Shown here one piece after another: positions 44,483-55,665 of a stretch of DNA of 60,407 bases. Within the stretch, counting starts at the first letter, position 1; the number at the start of each line of letters is the position of its first letter. The notes under the pieces are model-generated. The model was not told where the DNA came from and made no database searches. It saw only the letters and a program-made list of their open reading frames with translations. The DNA is from an uncultured Oscillospiraceae bacterium (GTDB lineage: Bacteria; Bacillota; Clostridia; Oscillospirales; Oscillospiraceae). The stretch is taken from the NCBI GenBank assembly GCA_910577915.1, contig CAJTOM010000006.1, forward strand, positions 1-60,407, read 5' to 3'. The translations under genes and the position numbers were made by a program.

Positions 44483-46211
44483 CGAGACTCGCCCCCTCCT
44501 GCTGGGACTGGTAGACGTCCCGGTAAATGTCGCTGGTCTGCATCAGCTCTGCATGGGTGCCCATGTCCGCAATGGCGCCGTCGTCCATAACCACGATGAG
44601 ATCCGCGTCCATCACGGAGATGATCCGCTGGGCGATGATGATCTTGGTGGTGTCCGGCAGGCGGGTGCGGAAGGCCGCCCGGATGCTGGCGTCGGTGGCG
44701 GTGTCCACCGCGCTGGTGCTGTCGTCCAAAATGAGCACCTTGGGCTTTTTCAGGAGGGCTCTGGCGATGCACAGACGCTGCTTCTGGCCGCCGGAGACGT
44801 TGACGCCCCCCTGGCCCAAGTCGGTGTCGTAGCCCGCCGGCATCCGGCGGATGAACTCGGCGGCGCAGGCGGCCTCGCAGGCGGCCTCGATGTCCGCGTC
44901 AGAGGCGTTCTCATCGCCCCACAGCAGATTCTCCCGGATGGTGCCGGAGAAGAGGGTGTTCTTCTGAAGCACCATGCTCACCGCGTCCCGGAGGTGCTCC
45001 ACGGTGTACTCCCCCACCGGCCGGCCCCCCACCCGGACCGTGCCCTCCTGGGCCTCGTAGAGCCGGGGGATGAGCTGGACCAGGGTGGACTTGGCGGAGC
45101 CGGTGGCCCCGATGATGCCCACGGTGGCTCCGCTGGGGATGTGGAGATTGATGTCCCGGAGGTTCCACTTCTCTGCATCGGGGCTGTATTTGAAGGACAC
45201 GTGGTCGAAGTCCACGGAGCCGTCGGCGGCGGTAACGCCGGACGAGGCGGCGGCGTCGGTGATGTCCGGCGTCTCGTCCAGCACCTCCGTCACCCGCTTG
45301 GCGCAGGCCACGGCACGGGTGAGCATCATCATAATCATGGACACCATCATCAGGCTCATCAGCACCTGGGTGATGTAGGTGAAAAAGGTGGACAGCAGGG
45401 CCACCTGCAGCTCCCCGGACTGGACCAGGGGCGCGCCGTACCACATGACGGCGATGATGGTGCCGTAGGTGACGAGCATCATCACGGGCATGTTCATCAC
45501 CACGAAGCCAAAGGCCCGCTCGGCGGTGGCGCGGAGGGCGTCGTTCCGCTTGCGGAACTTCTCCTGCTCGTGGTCCTCCCGGACGAAGGACTTGACCACC
45601 CGGATAGCGGAGAGGTTCTCCTGCACCACCAGGTTCACGTCGTCGGTGCGCTCCTGGAGACTGCTGAACATGGGGCTGACGTGCTTGACGATCAGGCCGA
45701 TGAGCACCAGCAGCAGGGGCATCGCCACCAGGAAGACCCTGGAGAGCCTCAGGCTGATGGACACGGCCAGCACCAGGGCGGAGATGAGCATCACCGGCGC
45801 GCGAACCAGCAGGCGCATGCCCATCATCAGAGACATCTGCAGCATGTTGCAGTCGTTGGTCAGGCGGGTGACCAGAGAGGCGGTGGAGAACTTCTCAATG
45901 TTGCGGAAGGAGAAGGCCTGGATGTGGTCGTACTGGGCCTTGCGCAGGTTGGCCCCAAAGCCCTGCCCCGCGTGGGAGGAGAGAAAGGCGGCGGAGACCC
46001 CCAGGGCCATGGAGACCAGGGCCATGAGCACCATCAGAGCGCCCCGCCTCAGGATGTAGCCGGTGTCGCCGGCGGGGATGCCGGTGTCCACGATGTCCGC
46101 CATCACCAGGGGGAGCAGCAGCTCAAACACCGCCTCACTGGCGGAGCAGAGCACCCCCAGGGCGATCCACTTCCGGTACCCCCTGGTGTATGGCCATAGT
46201 TTTTTGATCAT
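44475..46211 (-). CDS. ABC exporter subunit 1
   Basis: 578 residues: six membrane spans (about 15-300) and an ABC domain with Walker A GATGSAKSTLVQ (GSAKST instead of GxGKST), signature VSGGQKQR and Walker B VLILDDSTS. An aspartate at the catalytic glutamate position is typical of the degenerate half of heterodimeric exporters. H-loop AQRIIS. It works as a heterodimer with the next gene. The ATG overlaps the MarR stop (ATGA). Confidence 0.92.
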   Translation of the reverse strand: MIKKLWPYTRGYRKWIALGVLCSASEAVFELLLPLVMADIVDTGIPAGDTGYILRRGALMVLMALVSMALGVSAAFLSSHAGQGFGANLRKAQYDHIQAFSFRNIEKFSTASLVTRLTNDCNMLQMSLMMGMRLLVRAPVMLISALVLAVSISLRLSRVFLVAMPLLLVLIGLIVKHVSPMFSSLQERTDDVNLVVQENLSAIRVVKSFVREDHEQEKFRKRNDALRATAERAFGFVVMNMPVMMLVTYGTIIAVMWYGAPLVQSGELQVALLSTFFTYITQVLMSLMMVSMIMMMLTRAVACAKRVTEVLDETPDITDAAASSGVTAADGSVDFDHVSFKYSPDAEKWNLRDINLHIPSGATVGIIGATGSAKSTLVQLIPRLYEAQEGTVRVGGRPVGEYTVEHLRDAVSMVLQKNTLFSGTIRENLLWGDENASDADIEAACEAACAAEFIRRMPAGYDTDLGQGGVNVSGGQKQRLCIARALLKKPKVLILDDSTSAVDTATDASIRAAFRTRLPDTTKIIIAQRIISVMDADLIVVMDDGAIADMGTHAELMQTSDIYRDVYQSQQEGASLDG

Positions 46212-46654
46212 GTGCTGTTTACCTCATTTTCCAAGTTTGCGATGACGCGGGAGAGCAGGCCCGCCAGCTGGCGCCGCTCCTCCTCCGTCAGGCAGGCGGT
46301 GGAGCGCCGGTTGGTGTCCGCCAGGGCGGTGCGGAACGCCGCCACCCGCGCCCGGCCCGCCTCCGTCAGGCTCACCAGCCGGCAGCGGGCGTCGGCGGTG
46401 CTGGCCCGGCGGGAGATGCAGCCCTTTTCCTCCAGGCGGCCCACGATGCCGTTGATGGTGGAGGGCCGGAGGTGCAGCTCCCGCTCCAGGTCCCGCTGGT
46501 TGACCGCGCCGCCGCAGCAGGACAGGTAGGCCAGCACGCGGGACTGCACCGGCGTCACGTCGTACCCCGCGCCGCGCAGGCGGCGGTCGCTGTACAGCAT
46601 CCCCAGGTGGGCGCAGTAGGCGATCATGCGGCTGAGATCCAGATCCTCGCTCAT
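46208..46654 (-). CDS. MarR-family transcriptional regulator
   Basis: 148 residues. Winged helix-turn-helix with NQRDLERELHLRPSTINGIV as recognition region and the wing RRASTADARCRLVSLT. It is first in an operon with the two exporter genes, so it likely represses them and itself, with release by the exported compound. The ATG at 46654 follows GGGAGG by ten bases; an earlier in-frame ATG (46672) has no ribosome site. A palindromic operator overlaps the promoter. Confidence 0.92.
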   Translation of the reverse strand: MSEDLDLSRMIAYCAHLGMLYSDRRLRGAGYDVTPVQSRVLAYLSCCGGAVNQRDLERELHLRPSTINGIVGRLEEKGCISRRASTADARCRLVSLTEAGRARVAAFRTALADTNRRSTACLTEEERRQLAGLLSRVIANLENEVNST

Positions 46655-46682
46655 AGGCGGCGGGCCTCCCATCTGCCAAAAA

Positions 46683-46724
46683 AGTTAGCACGCTAACTAT
46701 ACGCCACATTTTTACAGGAGTCAA
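46683..46724 (-). promoter_or_regulatory. MarR-exporter operon promoter with palindromic operator
   Basis: Minus strand TTGACT (46719-46724), 17-bp spacer, TATAGT (46696-46701). The inverted repeat AGTTAGC-AC-GCTAACT (46683-46698) overlaps the -10 and start point, the classic place for MarR autorepression. Confidence 0.8.
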
Positions 46725-46787
46725 TACCGGATTTTGAATGGTTTTTGAACCCGCTGTGAACAATTCGTGAATTGTGGCGCGGGACGG

Positions 46788-46816
46788 TTGACTTTTGCCG
46801 GGGGGTATACTATGAT
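46788..46816 (+). promoter_or_regulatory. orphan plus-strand promoter
   Basis: TTGACT (46788-46793), 17-bp spacer, TATGAT (46811-46816). The only thing downstream before the hairpin at 46873 is about 50 bases, so it would make a short RNA. A second palindrome, ACAATTC-GT-GAATTGT (46760-46775), lies just upstream. Confidence 0.45.
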
Positions 46817-46872
46817 GGCGTTGTTCAGAAATGAATACTCTCTTTTCTCCCTCTCTCTTTTCCTAATCTACG

Positions 46873-46907
46873 GAAAGCCCGGGGCCGCCAAGCGGCTCCG
46901 GGCTTTC
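46873..46907. terminator. hairpin after metA, possible bidirectional terminator
   Basis: 16-bp stem with one G-U (46873-46888 with 46892-46907), three-base loop. Weak T tails (TTTC) on both sides. Confidence 0.6.
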
Positions 46908-46941
46908 TGCGCGGAGGGGAAACGGATCTCGCGGAGCGCGC

Positions 46942-47871
46942 TCACCCCAGCTGGGGCGGCAGCTCGCTGAGATCGAAGGGAGTGGTCTGGTAGACGAAGT
47001 AGTTCAGCCAATTGCTGTAGAGCAGGTTGGCGCAGGAGCGCCAGGTGACCCGGGGGGGCTGGGTGTCGTCGTCACCGGGGAAGTAGTTTTTCGGCACGTC
47101 GATGGGCTTCCCCAGGTTCTTGTCCCGGAGGTATTCCTGGGCCAGGGTGTCCGCGTCGTACTCCGAGTGGCCGGTGATGAAGATCTGCCGGCCGCTCTCG
47201 GTGGACAGGGCGTAGATGCCCGCCTCCGGGGAGGTGGCCAGAATCTTCAGGGCGGGGACCGCCTCCACGTCCTCCCGCCGGACGGTGGTGTGGCGGGAGT
47301 GGGGCACCATGAACACGTCGTCGCTGCCCCGGAAGAGCATGTTGCTGCGCCGCTCCACCACGTGGGGGAACACGCCGAAGAGCTTCTTCTCCAGGGGATA
47401 TTTTTGGACGCCGTAGTGGTAGTACAGCCCCGCCTGAGCCCCCCAGCAGATGTGGAAGGTGGAGTGGACGTGTTCCTTGCTCCACTCCATGATCTCACAC
47501 AGCTCCTCCCAGTACGCCACCTCCTCGAAGGGCAGGTGCTCCACCGGCGCGCCGGTGATGACCATGCCGTCGTAGTTGTTGGCCTTCACGTCGTCAAAGT
47601 GGCGGTAGAAGGCCAGCATATGCTCCTGGGGGGTGTTTTTGGGGATATGGCCATGGGGAGCGATGAGCTCCAGCTCCACCTGGAGAGGCGTGTTGCTGAG
47701 CAGGCGGCTGAGCTGGGTCTCGGTGGCGATCTTGGTGGGCATCAGGTTCAGCAGCAGAATCTTCAGGGGACGGATGTCCTGGGTCACGGCCCGGTTTTCC
47801 GTCATAACGAAGATGTTTTCTTCCTTCAGCGTCCGGGCAGCGGGCAGCTCGTTGGGGATTCGGATGGGCAT
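46942..47871 (-). CDS. metA: homoserine O-acetyltransferase (MetA family)
   Basis: 309 residues, full MetA length. The acyl-carrying C142 is in HICWGAQAGL, and ATETQLSRLL and HSEYDADTLAQEY are typical. Position 111 is glutamate (GAPVE111), the residue associated with acetyl-CoA rather than succinyl-CoA use in this family, so the product should be O-acetylhomoserine. That fits the O-acetylhomoserine sulfhydrylase-type gene just upstream (35-base gap), which would use it to make homocysteine. AAGGAG precedes the ATG. First steps of methionine synthesis. Confidence 0.94.
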   Translation of the reverse strand: MPIRIPNELPAARTLKEENIFVMTENRAVTQDIRPLKILLLNLMPTKIATETQLSRLLSNTPLQVELELIAPHGHIPKNTPQEHMLAFYRHFDDVKANNYDGMVITGAPVEHLPFEEVAYWEELCEIMEWSKEHVHSTFHICWGAQAGLYYHYGVQKYPLEKKLFGVFPHVVERRSNMLFRGSDDVFMVPHSRHTTVRREDVEAVPALKILATSPEAGIYALSTESGRQIFITGHSEYDADTLAQEYLRDKNLGKPIDVPKNYFPGDDDTQPPRVTWRSCANLLYSNWLNYFVYQTTPFDLSELPPQLG

Positions 47872-47906
47872 GGGGATTCTCCTTTATGTGCAGTTGTGAA
47901 TGGGGG

Positions 47907-49187
47907 CTACAGGGACGCCAGGGCCTGGTCCAGGTCGGCGATGAGGTCCTCCTTGTTCTCCAGCCCCACGCTCAGGCGCACCAGGTCGGCGGACACGTCG
48001 GCGGCCTCCAGCTCGGCGTCGTTCATCTGCCGGTGGGTGGTGCTGGCGGGGTGGAGGCAGCAGGTGCGGGCGTCGGCCACGTGAGTGGCGATGGTCCCCA
48101 GCCGCAGCCGGGCCATAAAGGCCTCGGCGGCGGTGCGGCCGCCCTTCACCCCAAAGCTGATTACGCCGCAGGAGCCGTGGGGCAGATACTTCTCCGCCAG
48201 GGTATGATAGGGGTCGCCGGCGAGGCCGCTGTAGCGCACCCAGGTGATTTTGGGGTGCTGCTGGAGATACTCCGCCACGGCTTGGGCGTTTTCGCAGTGG
48301 CGGGCCATGCGCACGTGGAGGCTCTCCAGTCCCAGGTTCAGGATAAAGGCGCTCTGGGGGCTCATCATGGAGCCAAAGTCCCGCATGAGCTGAGCGGTGG
48401 CTTTGGTGATAAAGGCTCCCTCCCGGCCGAATTTCTCCGCGTAGGTGACGCCGTGGTAGCTCTCGTCCGGGGTGGTGAGGCCGGGGAATTTGTCCGCGTG
48501 GGCCATCCAGTCGAACCGTCCGCCGTCCACGACGCACCCGCCCAGGGCAGCGGCGTGGCCGTCCATGTACTTAGTGGTGGAGTGGGTGACGATGTCCGCG
48601 CCCCATGCGATGGGGCGGCAGTTGACGGGGGTGGCGAAGGTGTTGTCCACAACGAGGGGCACACCGTGGCGGTGGGCGGCGGCGGCAAACTTCTCGATGT
48701 CCAGCACCGTCAGGGCGGGGTTGGCGATGGTCTCGCCGAAGACGGCCTTGGTGTTGGGACGGAAGGCGGCGTCCAGCTCCGCTTCCGTGCAGTCCGGGGA
48801 GACGAAGGTGAACTCTACCCCCATCCGCCTCATGGTCACGGCGAAGAGGTTGTAGGTGCCGCCGTAGATGGAGCTACTGGCCACCACGTGGTCCCCGCAG
48901 GAGGCGATGTTGAACACGGCGTAGAAGTTGGCCGCCTGGCCGGAGGAGGTGAGCATGGCGGCGCTGCCGCCCTCCAGCCGGGCAATCTTCCGGGCCACGT
49001 GATCGCAGGTGGGGTTTTGCAGGCGGCTGTAGAAGTAGCCCTCCGCCTCCAGGTCGAAGAGGCGGCCCATCTCCTCGCTGGAGTCGTATTTGAAGGTGGT
49101 GGACTGGACGATAGGCACCTGGCGGGGGCCTCCGCTCTCGGGGCGGTAGCCACCCTGGACGCAGATGGTTTCAATATGGTCGCGCAC
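47907..49187 (-). CDS. metY: O-acetylhomoserine sulfhydrylase (aminocarboxypropyltransferase)
   Basis: 426 residues, a PLP enzyme of the Cys/Met metabolism family. The PLP lysine is in THSTTKYMDGH. YFYSRLQNPTCDHVARKIAR and LRLGTIATHVADARTCCLHP are signature regions. The length and the long segment around residues 215-260 fit MetY rather than cystathionine gamma-synthase. It makes homocysteine from O-acetylhomoserine and sulfide. First gene of a two-gene operon with metA. No SAM riboswitch or T-box fits the short leader. Confidence 0.92.
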   Translation of the reverse strand: MRDHIETICVQGGYRPESGGPRQVPIVQSTTFKYDSSEEMGRLFDLEAEGYFYSRLQNPTCDHVARKIARLEGGSAAMLTSSGQAANFYAVFNIASCGDHVVASSSIYGGTYNLFAVTMRRMGVEFTFVSPDCTEAELDAAFRPNTKAVFGETIANPALTVLDIEKFAAAAHRHGVPLVVDNTFATPVNCRPIAWGADIVTHSTTKYMDGHAAALGGCVVDGGRFDWMAHADKFPGLTTPDESYHGVTYAEKFGREGAFITKATAQLMRDFGSMMSPQSAFILNLGLESLHVRMARHCENAQAVAEYLQQHPKITWVRYSGLAGDPYHTLAEKYLPHGSCGVISFGVKGGRTAAEAFMARLRLGTIATHVADARTCCLHPASTTHRQMNDAELEAADVSADLVRLSVGLENKEDLIADLDQALASL

Positions 49188-49218
49188 GATGTTTCCTCCT
49201 TATGGCAGCGGGCGGGGG

Positions 49219-49247
49219 TTGCCCGGACCCGGTTTTTGTGGTATGAT
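49219..49247 (+). promoter_or_regulatory. promoter of the barnase-barstar genes
   Basis: TTGCCC (49219-49224), 17-bp spacer, TATGAT (49242-49247), about 95 bases before the ATG at 49345. Confidence 0.55.
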
Positions 49248-49260
49248 AGGATGCAAACCA

Positions 49261-49289
49261 ATTATATCACAGGCCGCGCCGGTTTACCA
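49261..49289 (-). promoter_or_regulatory. promoter of metY-metA
   Basis: Minus strand extended -10 TGATATAAT (box 49261-49266) with a weak TGGTAA 17 bases upstream (49284-49289). It overlaps the divergent barnase leader. Confidence 0.55.
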
Positions 49290-49344
49290 GCCCCTGCGGC
49301 CGCAAAAATCCCGCCGGAGCGGCGGGAGAAATGGGGAGGATACC

Positions 49345-49923
49345 ATGAGACGAAAGCTCTTGAGCCTGCTGCTGGCGGTGTGCGCGGCGCTGCCCCTGGC
49401 CGGCTGCGGCGACTTGGACGTGGGGATCATTGGCGGCGGGGACGGCCCCACGGAGATCATTCTGGACGGCGCCGGCTACTCCTTCGAAGAGCCGGAGGAC
49501 GCCCCGGAGACAGACCTGGACGTACAGCCCGCCGGACCGGAGGCGCTTCCCGAGGAGGAAGCGGCGGCCATCGACGAGGACGGCACCTACAACAGCGTGG
49601 AGGATGTATCCCTGTACCTCCACACCTACGACCATCTGCCGGACAACTACATCACCAAGAGCGAGGCCCGGAATCTGGGCTGGACCGGCGGCTCGGTGGA
49701 GCAGGTGGCCCCCGGCTGCGCCATCGGCGGCGACCGCTTCGGGAACCGAGAGGGCATCCTGCCCGCCGCCCAGGGCCGCAGCTACTACGAGTGCGACATC
49801 GGCACCATCGGGGAGAGCAGCCGGGGGGCCAAGCGCCTGGTGTACTCCGACGACGGCCTGATCTACTACACCGAGGACCACTACGAGACCTTCACCCTCC
49901 TCTATGGGGAGGAGACGCCATGA
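49345..49923 (+). CDS. barnase-family ribonuclease lipoprotein
   Basis: 192 residues. Lipoprotein signal with LAGC, acylated C21, then an acidic linker (about 40-85) and a C-terminal barnase domain (about 85-190). The pattern LPDNYITKSEARNLGW, IGGDRFGNREGILP, YYECDI, KRLVYS and DHYETF retains the barnase catalytic trio as E149, R164 and H179, with the family spacing. It should be a guanyl-preferring RNase on the outer face of the membrane, perhaps a toxin or RNA scavenger. The stop overlaps the barstar start. A GIIGGGDGPTEI motif follows the lipid anchor. Confidence 0.88.
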   Translation: MRRKLLSLLLAVCAALPLAGCGDLDVGIIGGGDGPTEIILDGAGYSFEEPEDAPETDLDVQPAGPEALPEEEAAAIDEDGTYNSVEDVSLYLHTYDHLPDNYITKSEARNLGWTGGSVEQVAPGCAIGGDRFGNREGILPAAQGRSYYECDIGTIGESSRGAKRLVYSDDGLIYYTEDHYETFTLLYGEETP

Positions 49924-50192
49924 CCACCGTCGTTGTGGACGGGGGCCTTATGACCTCCCGGGAGGCGGCCCACGACCTGCTGGCCGCCCGCCTGGGGCTG
50001 CCGGAGTACTACGGGCGCAATCTGGACGCCCTCTACGACGCCCTCACCGAGCGGGGGGAGCCCACCCGGCTGGTGCTCCTCCACCGGGAGGAGCTGGCGG
50101 GGCGCCTGGGGGAGTACGCCGGGGCGCTGCTGGAGACGCTGGAGGACGCGGACCGCGCGAACCCGGCCTTGGAGGTCTTGTACGAGGCGTAG
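49920..50192 (+). CDS. barstar-family RNase inhibitor
   Basis: 90 residues, the size of barstar. LPEYYGRNLDALYDALTE is the RNase-binding helix-loop with the key acidic residues. It stays in the cytoplasm and protects the producer from the RNase before export. The ATG overlaps the RNase stop (ATGA), an enzyme-immunity pair in the usual order. Confidence 0.93.
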   Translation: MTTVVVDGGLMTSREAAHDLLAARLGLPEYYGRNLDALYDALTERGEPTRLVLLHREELAGRLGEYAGALLETLEDADRANPALEVLYEA

Positions 50193-50244
50193 GGAGACCC
50201 CGTCCTCCGCCGCAGCAGGAAGCCGCCTTCAAAGAGAACAGGAG

Positions 50245-50270
50245 AAGAGCCCCGGTTCCGGGGCTCTTTT
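50245..50270. terminator. terminator between barstar and the GNAT gene
   Basis: 10-bp stem (50245-50254 with 50259-50268), GTTC loop, T run to the right. It can serve both converging genes. Confidence 0.85.
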
Positions 50271-50271
50271 G

Positions 50272-51255
50272 CTATTCCGCCGGCGCACGGCCGGGCTCCG
50301 CCAGGTACTCCTCCCGCAAAAGGCCGTACCAGAACAGGTCCCGCCACTGGCCGTCCTGGCTGCGGCAGTGCTGGCGGAAGACGCCCTCCCGCCGGAGGCC
50401 CAGCTTCTCCATCAAGGGGAGGGAGCGGAGGGCGTCCTCCGTCTCCGCCACCACCTTGTGGGCCTCTTGGTCCCGGAAGAGATGGTCCGTCAGGGCCGCC
50501 GCCGCCTCGTAGGCGTACCCCTGCCGCCAGAAGCGCCGGTTGAAGATCCAGCCCAACTCCCAGATGCCGGGGGCGTCGATCTGGTTGCAGAGGAGGTAGC
50601 CGATGAGCTGGCCGCTCTCCCGCAGGACGGCGGCGCAGGCCCCCGGCGGGGTGCGCTCCACGCAGAAGGTGCGAAGAAATTCCCGTGCCTCCTCCTGGGT
50701 GTAGCGGGCCATGTGGGCCATGGTCTCCGGGTCCCCCAGGATGTCCCAAAGGGCGGGGAAGTCCTCCATGGTGAAATGCCGGAGGAGAAGGCGGGGGGTC
50801 TCGATGTACATGGCGCGCTCCTTTCGGACCAGCTCCCGCTCAAACAGGGAGTCGGACAGCACTTTTTTCTTTCCAGTGGGTATAAATCCACTGCGAATAT
50901 ACCAATCGTAGGCAAACTGGTTGCTGCTGAGCACCCAGAGCCGGGGCCGGCGGCACCGGGAGACGGCGAAGCGCAGCAGACGCGTCCCGCAGCCCCGCCC
51001 CTGGGCCTCCGGCAGGACATACAGGTTCTCGATCAGGTCCCCCTGCAGGGACACCATACCCGCCGGCTCCGGGTCCAGCAGCAGCCAGAGGGATTTGCCC
51101 GCTTGAAGCTCCCCGCGCAGGTAGGCGGCCTGACGCTCCGCCGTGTGGGCGGCCGCAAAGCCGGGGGAGCAGATGCCGCGGTGGGAGCTCTGCCAGGAGG
51201 TGGCGTGGACGCGGGCGGCGTCCATTAGGTTTTCCTCTGTGATAGGCACGATCAT
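50272..51255 (-). CDS. tandem GNAT acetyltransferase (two domains in one chain)
   Basis: 327 residues. Two GNAT folds follow each other. Residues 1-160 have motif A as VLPEAQGRGCGTRLL. Residues 165-327 begin MYIETPRLLLRHFTMEDFPA and have RRFWRQGYAYEAAAAL, the RimJ/RimL type. No stop separates them, although the second domain begins with an ATG that could be an internal start. Each would transfer acetyl from acetyl-CoA to an amine; substrates unknown. The ATG at 51255 follows GGAGGAA by seven bases. Third gene downstream of secA. Confidence 0.85.
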   Translation of the reverse strand: MIVPITEENLMDAARVHATSWQSSHRGICSPGFAAAHTAERQAAYLRGELQAGKSLWLLLDPEPAGMVSLQGDLIENLYVLPEAQGRGCGTRLLRFAVSRCRRPRLWVLSSNQFAYDWYIRSGFIPTGKKKVLSDSLFERELVRKERAMYIETPRLLLRHFTMEDFPALWDILGDPETMAHMARYTQEEAREFLRTFCVERTPPGACAAVLRESGQLIGYLLCNQIDAPGIWELGWIFNRRFWRQGYAYEAAAALTDHLFRDQEAHKVVAETEDALRSLPLMEKLGLRREGVFRQHCRSQDGQWRDLFWYGLLREEYLAEPGRAPAE

Positions 51256-51311
51256 CGCATTTCCTCCGAAGAAAGGTCGGGAGGCGACGCCTCCCGGCCT
51301 GTGTATTGCTG

Positions 51312-51790
51312 TCAAGTCCGGGGACCCCACCCCCGGCACTCCGCCACAGCGGTCAGTACCTCCTCGTCCGTGCAGCCGGCGGCCAGGGTGAGCTGGACGC
51401 CCACCTCCTTCGCCCCGTCCTGGGCGATGCGCGCCCGGAGCTGGTCCGGGGTCATGCCGGGGCGGTAGAGGTCTCCGCAGTAGTCGTCCGCGCCGTAGAC
51501 CTCGAAGGGGCGGCGGATAGCGGACCAGTCCAGCTCCAGGGCCTGGGTCCGGGGGAGCATCCGCTCGATGAAGATGTGGTCCGGCTCCAGGCCGATGTCG
51601 CACAGGCCCTGGACAGTGATGACCGGAATGGGGAAGAACTCCGGCGAAAAGCCCTCCGGGCGGCGGGAGAAGTGGAAGGCGTACCAGTTCCACTGGCACC
51701 CGTACCCGGCGGCGTTCAGCCGGGAGCACAGGGCCTGGGCCCGGCGGTACAGCGGCTCATAGGCGCTGTTGAGGGTCTCCCACAGATCCA

Positions 51791-51791
<1 letters not shown>
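51312..51791 (-). CDS. conserved-looking protein of unknown function
   Basis: 159 residues, no signal peptide or membrane span. It contains WNWYAFHFSRRPEGFSPEFF and several acidic stretches near the C-terminus (CTDEEVLTAV). I do not recognise the family. The ATG overlaps the secA stop (TGATG) and lacks a strong ribosome site of its own, so it is probably translated by coupling to secA. Confidence 0.7.
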
Positions 51792-54544
<2,753 letters not shown>

Positions 54545-54599
54545 TATTCAAACGCTCCTCTTTCGTGAGAGTGAAATTGCACACACAAATACAGAATAT

Positions 54600-54627
54600 A
54601 GTATACCACACATTCCCGGTTTTGCAA
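54600..54627 (-). promoter_or_regulatory. promoter of secA
   Basis: Minus strand TTGCAA (54622-54627), 16-bp spacer, TATACT (54600-54605). Confidence 0.7.
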
Positions 54628-54716
54628 TAAAGAAATCGCGGATGCACGCCGGGATACAACTTTTCCCCCTTTCTGTGACATGATAGAAGGACCATCGGAT
54701 ATAAGGGGGAGAGACC

Positions 54717-55550
54717 ATGATTCTATCGGAAAACGTCCTGGGCGGCTTCGCCGCCCGGCTCCGCGCCGCGGAGCGCAGCGAGGCCACCGTGGAGAAATAC
54801 GTCCGGGAGGCCCGGCGCTTCGCCGCCTGGCTGGGGGAGAGACCGCTGGACCGGGAGGCGGCGCAGCGCTATAAGGAGGAGCTCGCCCGGACGCGGGCCG
54901 CCGGCGGGGTCAACGGGGCCGTGGCGGCCCTCAACGCCCTGTTTGACCTCACGGGCGCGCCGGAGTGCCGGCTGCGGGCCCTGCGGGTCCAACGGCGGAT
55001 CTTCCGGGACGAGAGCCGGGAGCTCACCCAGGCGGAGTACCGCCGTCTGCTGGCGGCGGCGAAGCGCCGGGACAGCGAACGGCTCCTTCTGGTGATGGAG
55101 ACCATCTGCGCCACGGGCATCCGGGTGGGGGAGCTGCGCTTTTTCACCCTGGAGGCGGTGCGGGCCGGCCGGGCCGAGGTGGCCAACAAGGGCAAAATCC
55201 GCACCGTCTTCCTGCCGAGAAAGCTGCAGGCGGTGCTGCTCAGGTACGCGAGGGGGCAAAAAATTACCGCCGGCCCGGTGTTTGTCACCCGGAACGGACG
55301 GCCCTTGGACAGGAGCAATATCTGGCACGATATGAAGCGGCTGTGCCGGGAGGCGCGGGTGGCGGAGTCGAAGGTCTTTCCCCACAACCTCCGCCACCTC
55401 TTCGCCCGGACGTACTACGGTCTGGAGAAGGACATTGTCAGACTGGCGGACATCCTGGGGCACGCCAGCATCGACACGACGCGGGTGTATACGATGGAGT
55501 CCGGCCGGACCCACAGGCGGCAGCTGGAGAAGATGCGGCTGGTGCTGTAA
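54717..55550 (+). CDS. tyrosine recombinase (phage-integrase family), candidate switch invertase
   Basis: 277 residues. N-terminal SAM-like DNA-binding part (1-95) and catalytic part with the full set R136 (ATGIRVGEL), K158, H223-x-x-R226 (FPHNLRH), H249 (ILGHAS) and nucleophile Y258. It cuts and rejoins DNA at short inverted core sites. It resembles XerC/D but has no xer or cell-division neighbours. It lies 370 bases upstream of two perfect 26-bp inverted repeats before a surface-protein gene, as in RecV-type phase-variation invertases. The ATG follows AAGGGGGAGA. It could instead be a general Xer protein or relic integrase. Confidence 0.9.
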   Translation: MILSENVLGGFAARLRAAERSEATVEKYVREARRFAAWLGERPLDREAAQRYKEELARTRAAGGVNGAVAALNALFDLTGAPECRLRALRVQRRIFRDESRELTQAEYRRLLAAAKRRDSERLLLVMETICATGIRVGELRFFTLEAVRAGRAEVANKGKIRTVFLPRKLQAVLLRYARGQKITAGPVFVTRNGRPLDRSNIWHDMKRLCREARVAESKVFPHNLRHLFARTYYGLEKDIVRLADILGHASIDTTRVYTMESGRTHRRQLEKMRLVL

Positions 55551-55571
55551 GGGGCCCGTTTGCAACAAAAA

Positions 55572-55600
55572 TTGACAAGGCGCCGGTGTTGCGGTATACT
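55572..55600 (+). promoter_or_regulatory. promoter of the small hydrophobic peptide gene
   Basis: TTGACA (55572-55577), 17-bp spacer, TATACT (55595-55600). RNA would start near 55607, about 95 bases before the small ORF. Confidence 0.78.
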
Positions 55601-55665
55601 GGCCGTGCCGAGCCCTGCGGGGCGAGGCCGGAAGGGTGCATTGTTACATAAGGCGGTTGGCTCAT

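Noticed and set aside
49188..49344. SAM riboswitch or T-box before metY-metA
   Set aside because: The promoter lies only about 70 bases from the start. No room for, or sequence of, such leaders.
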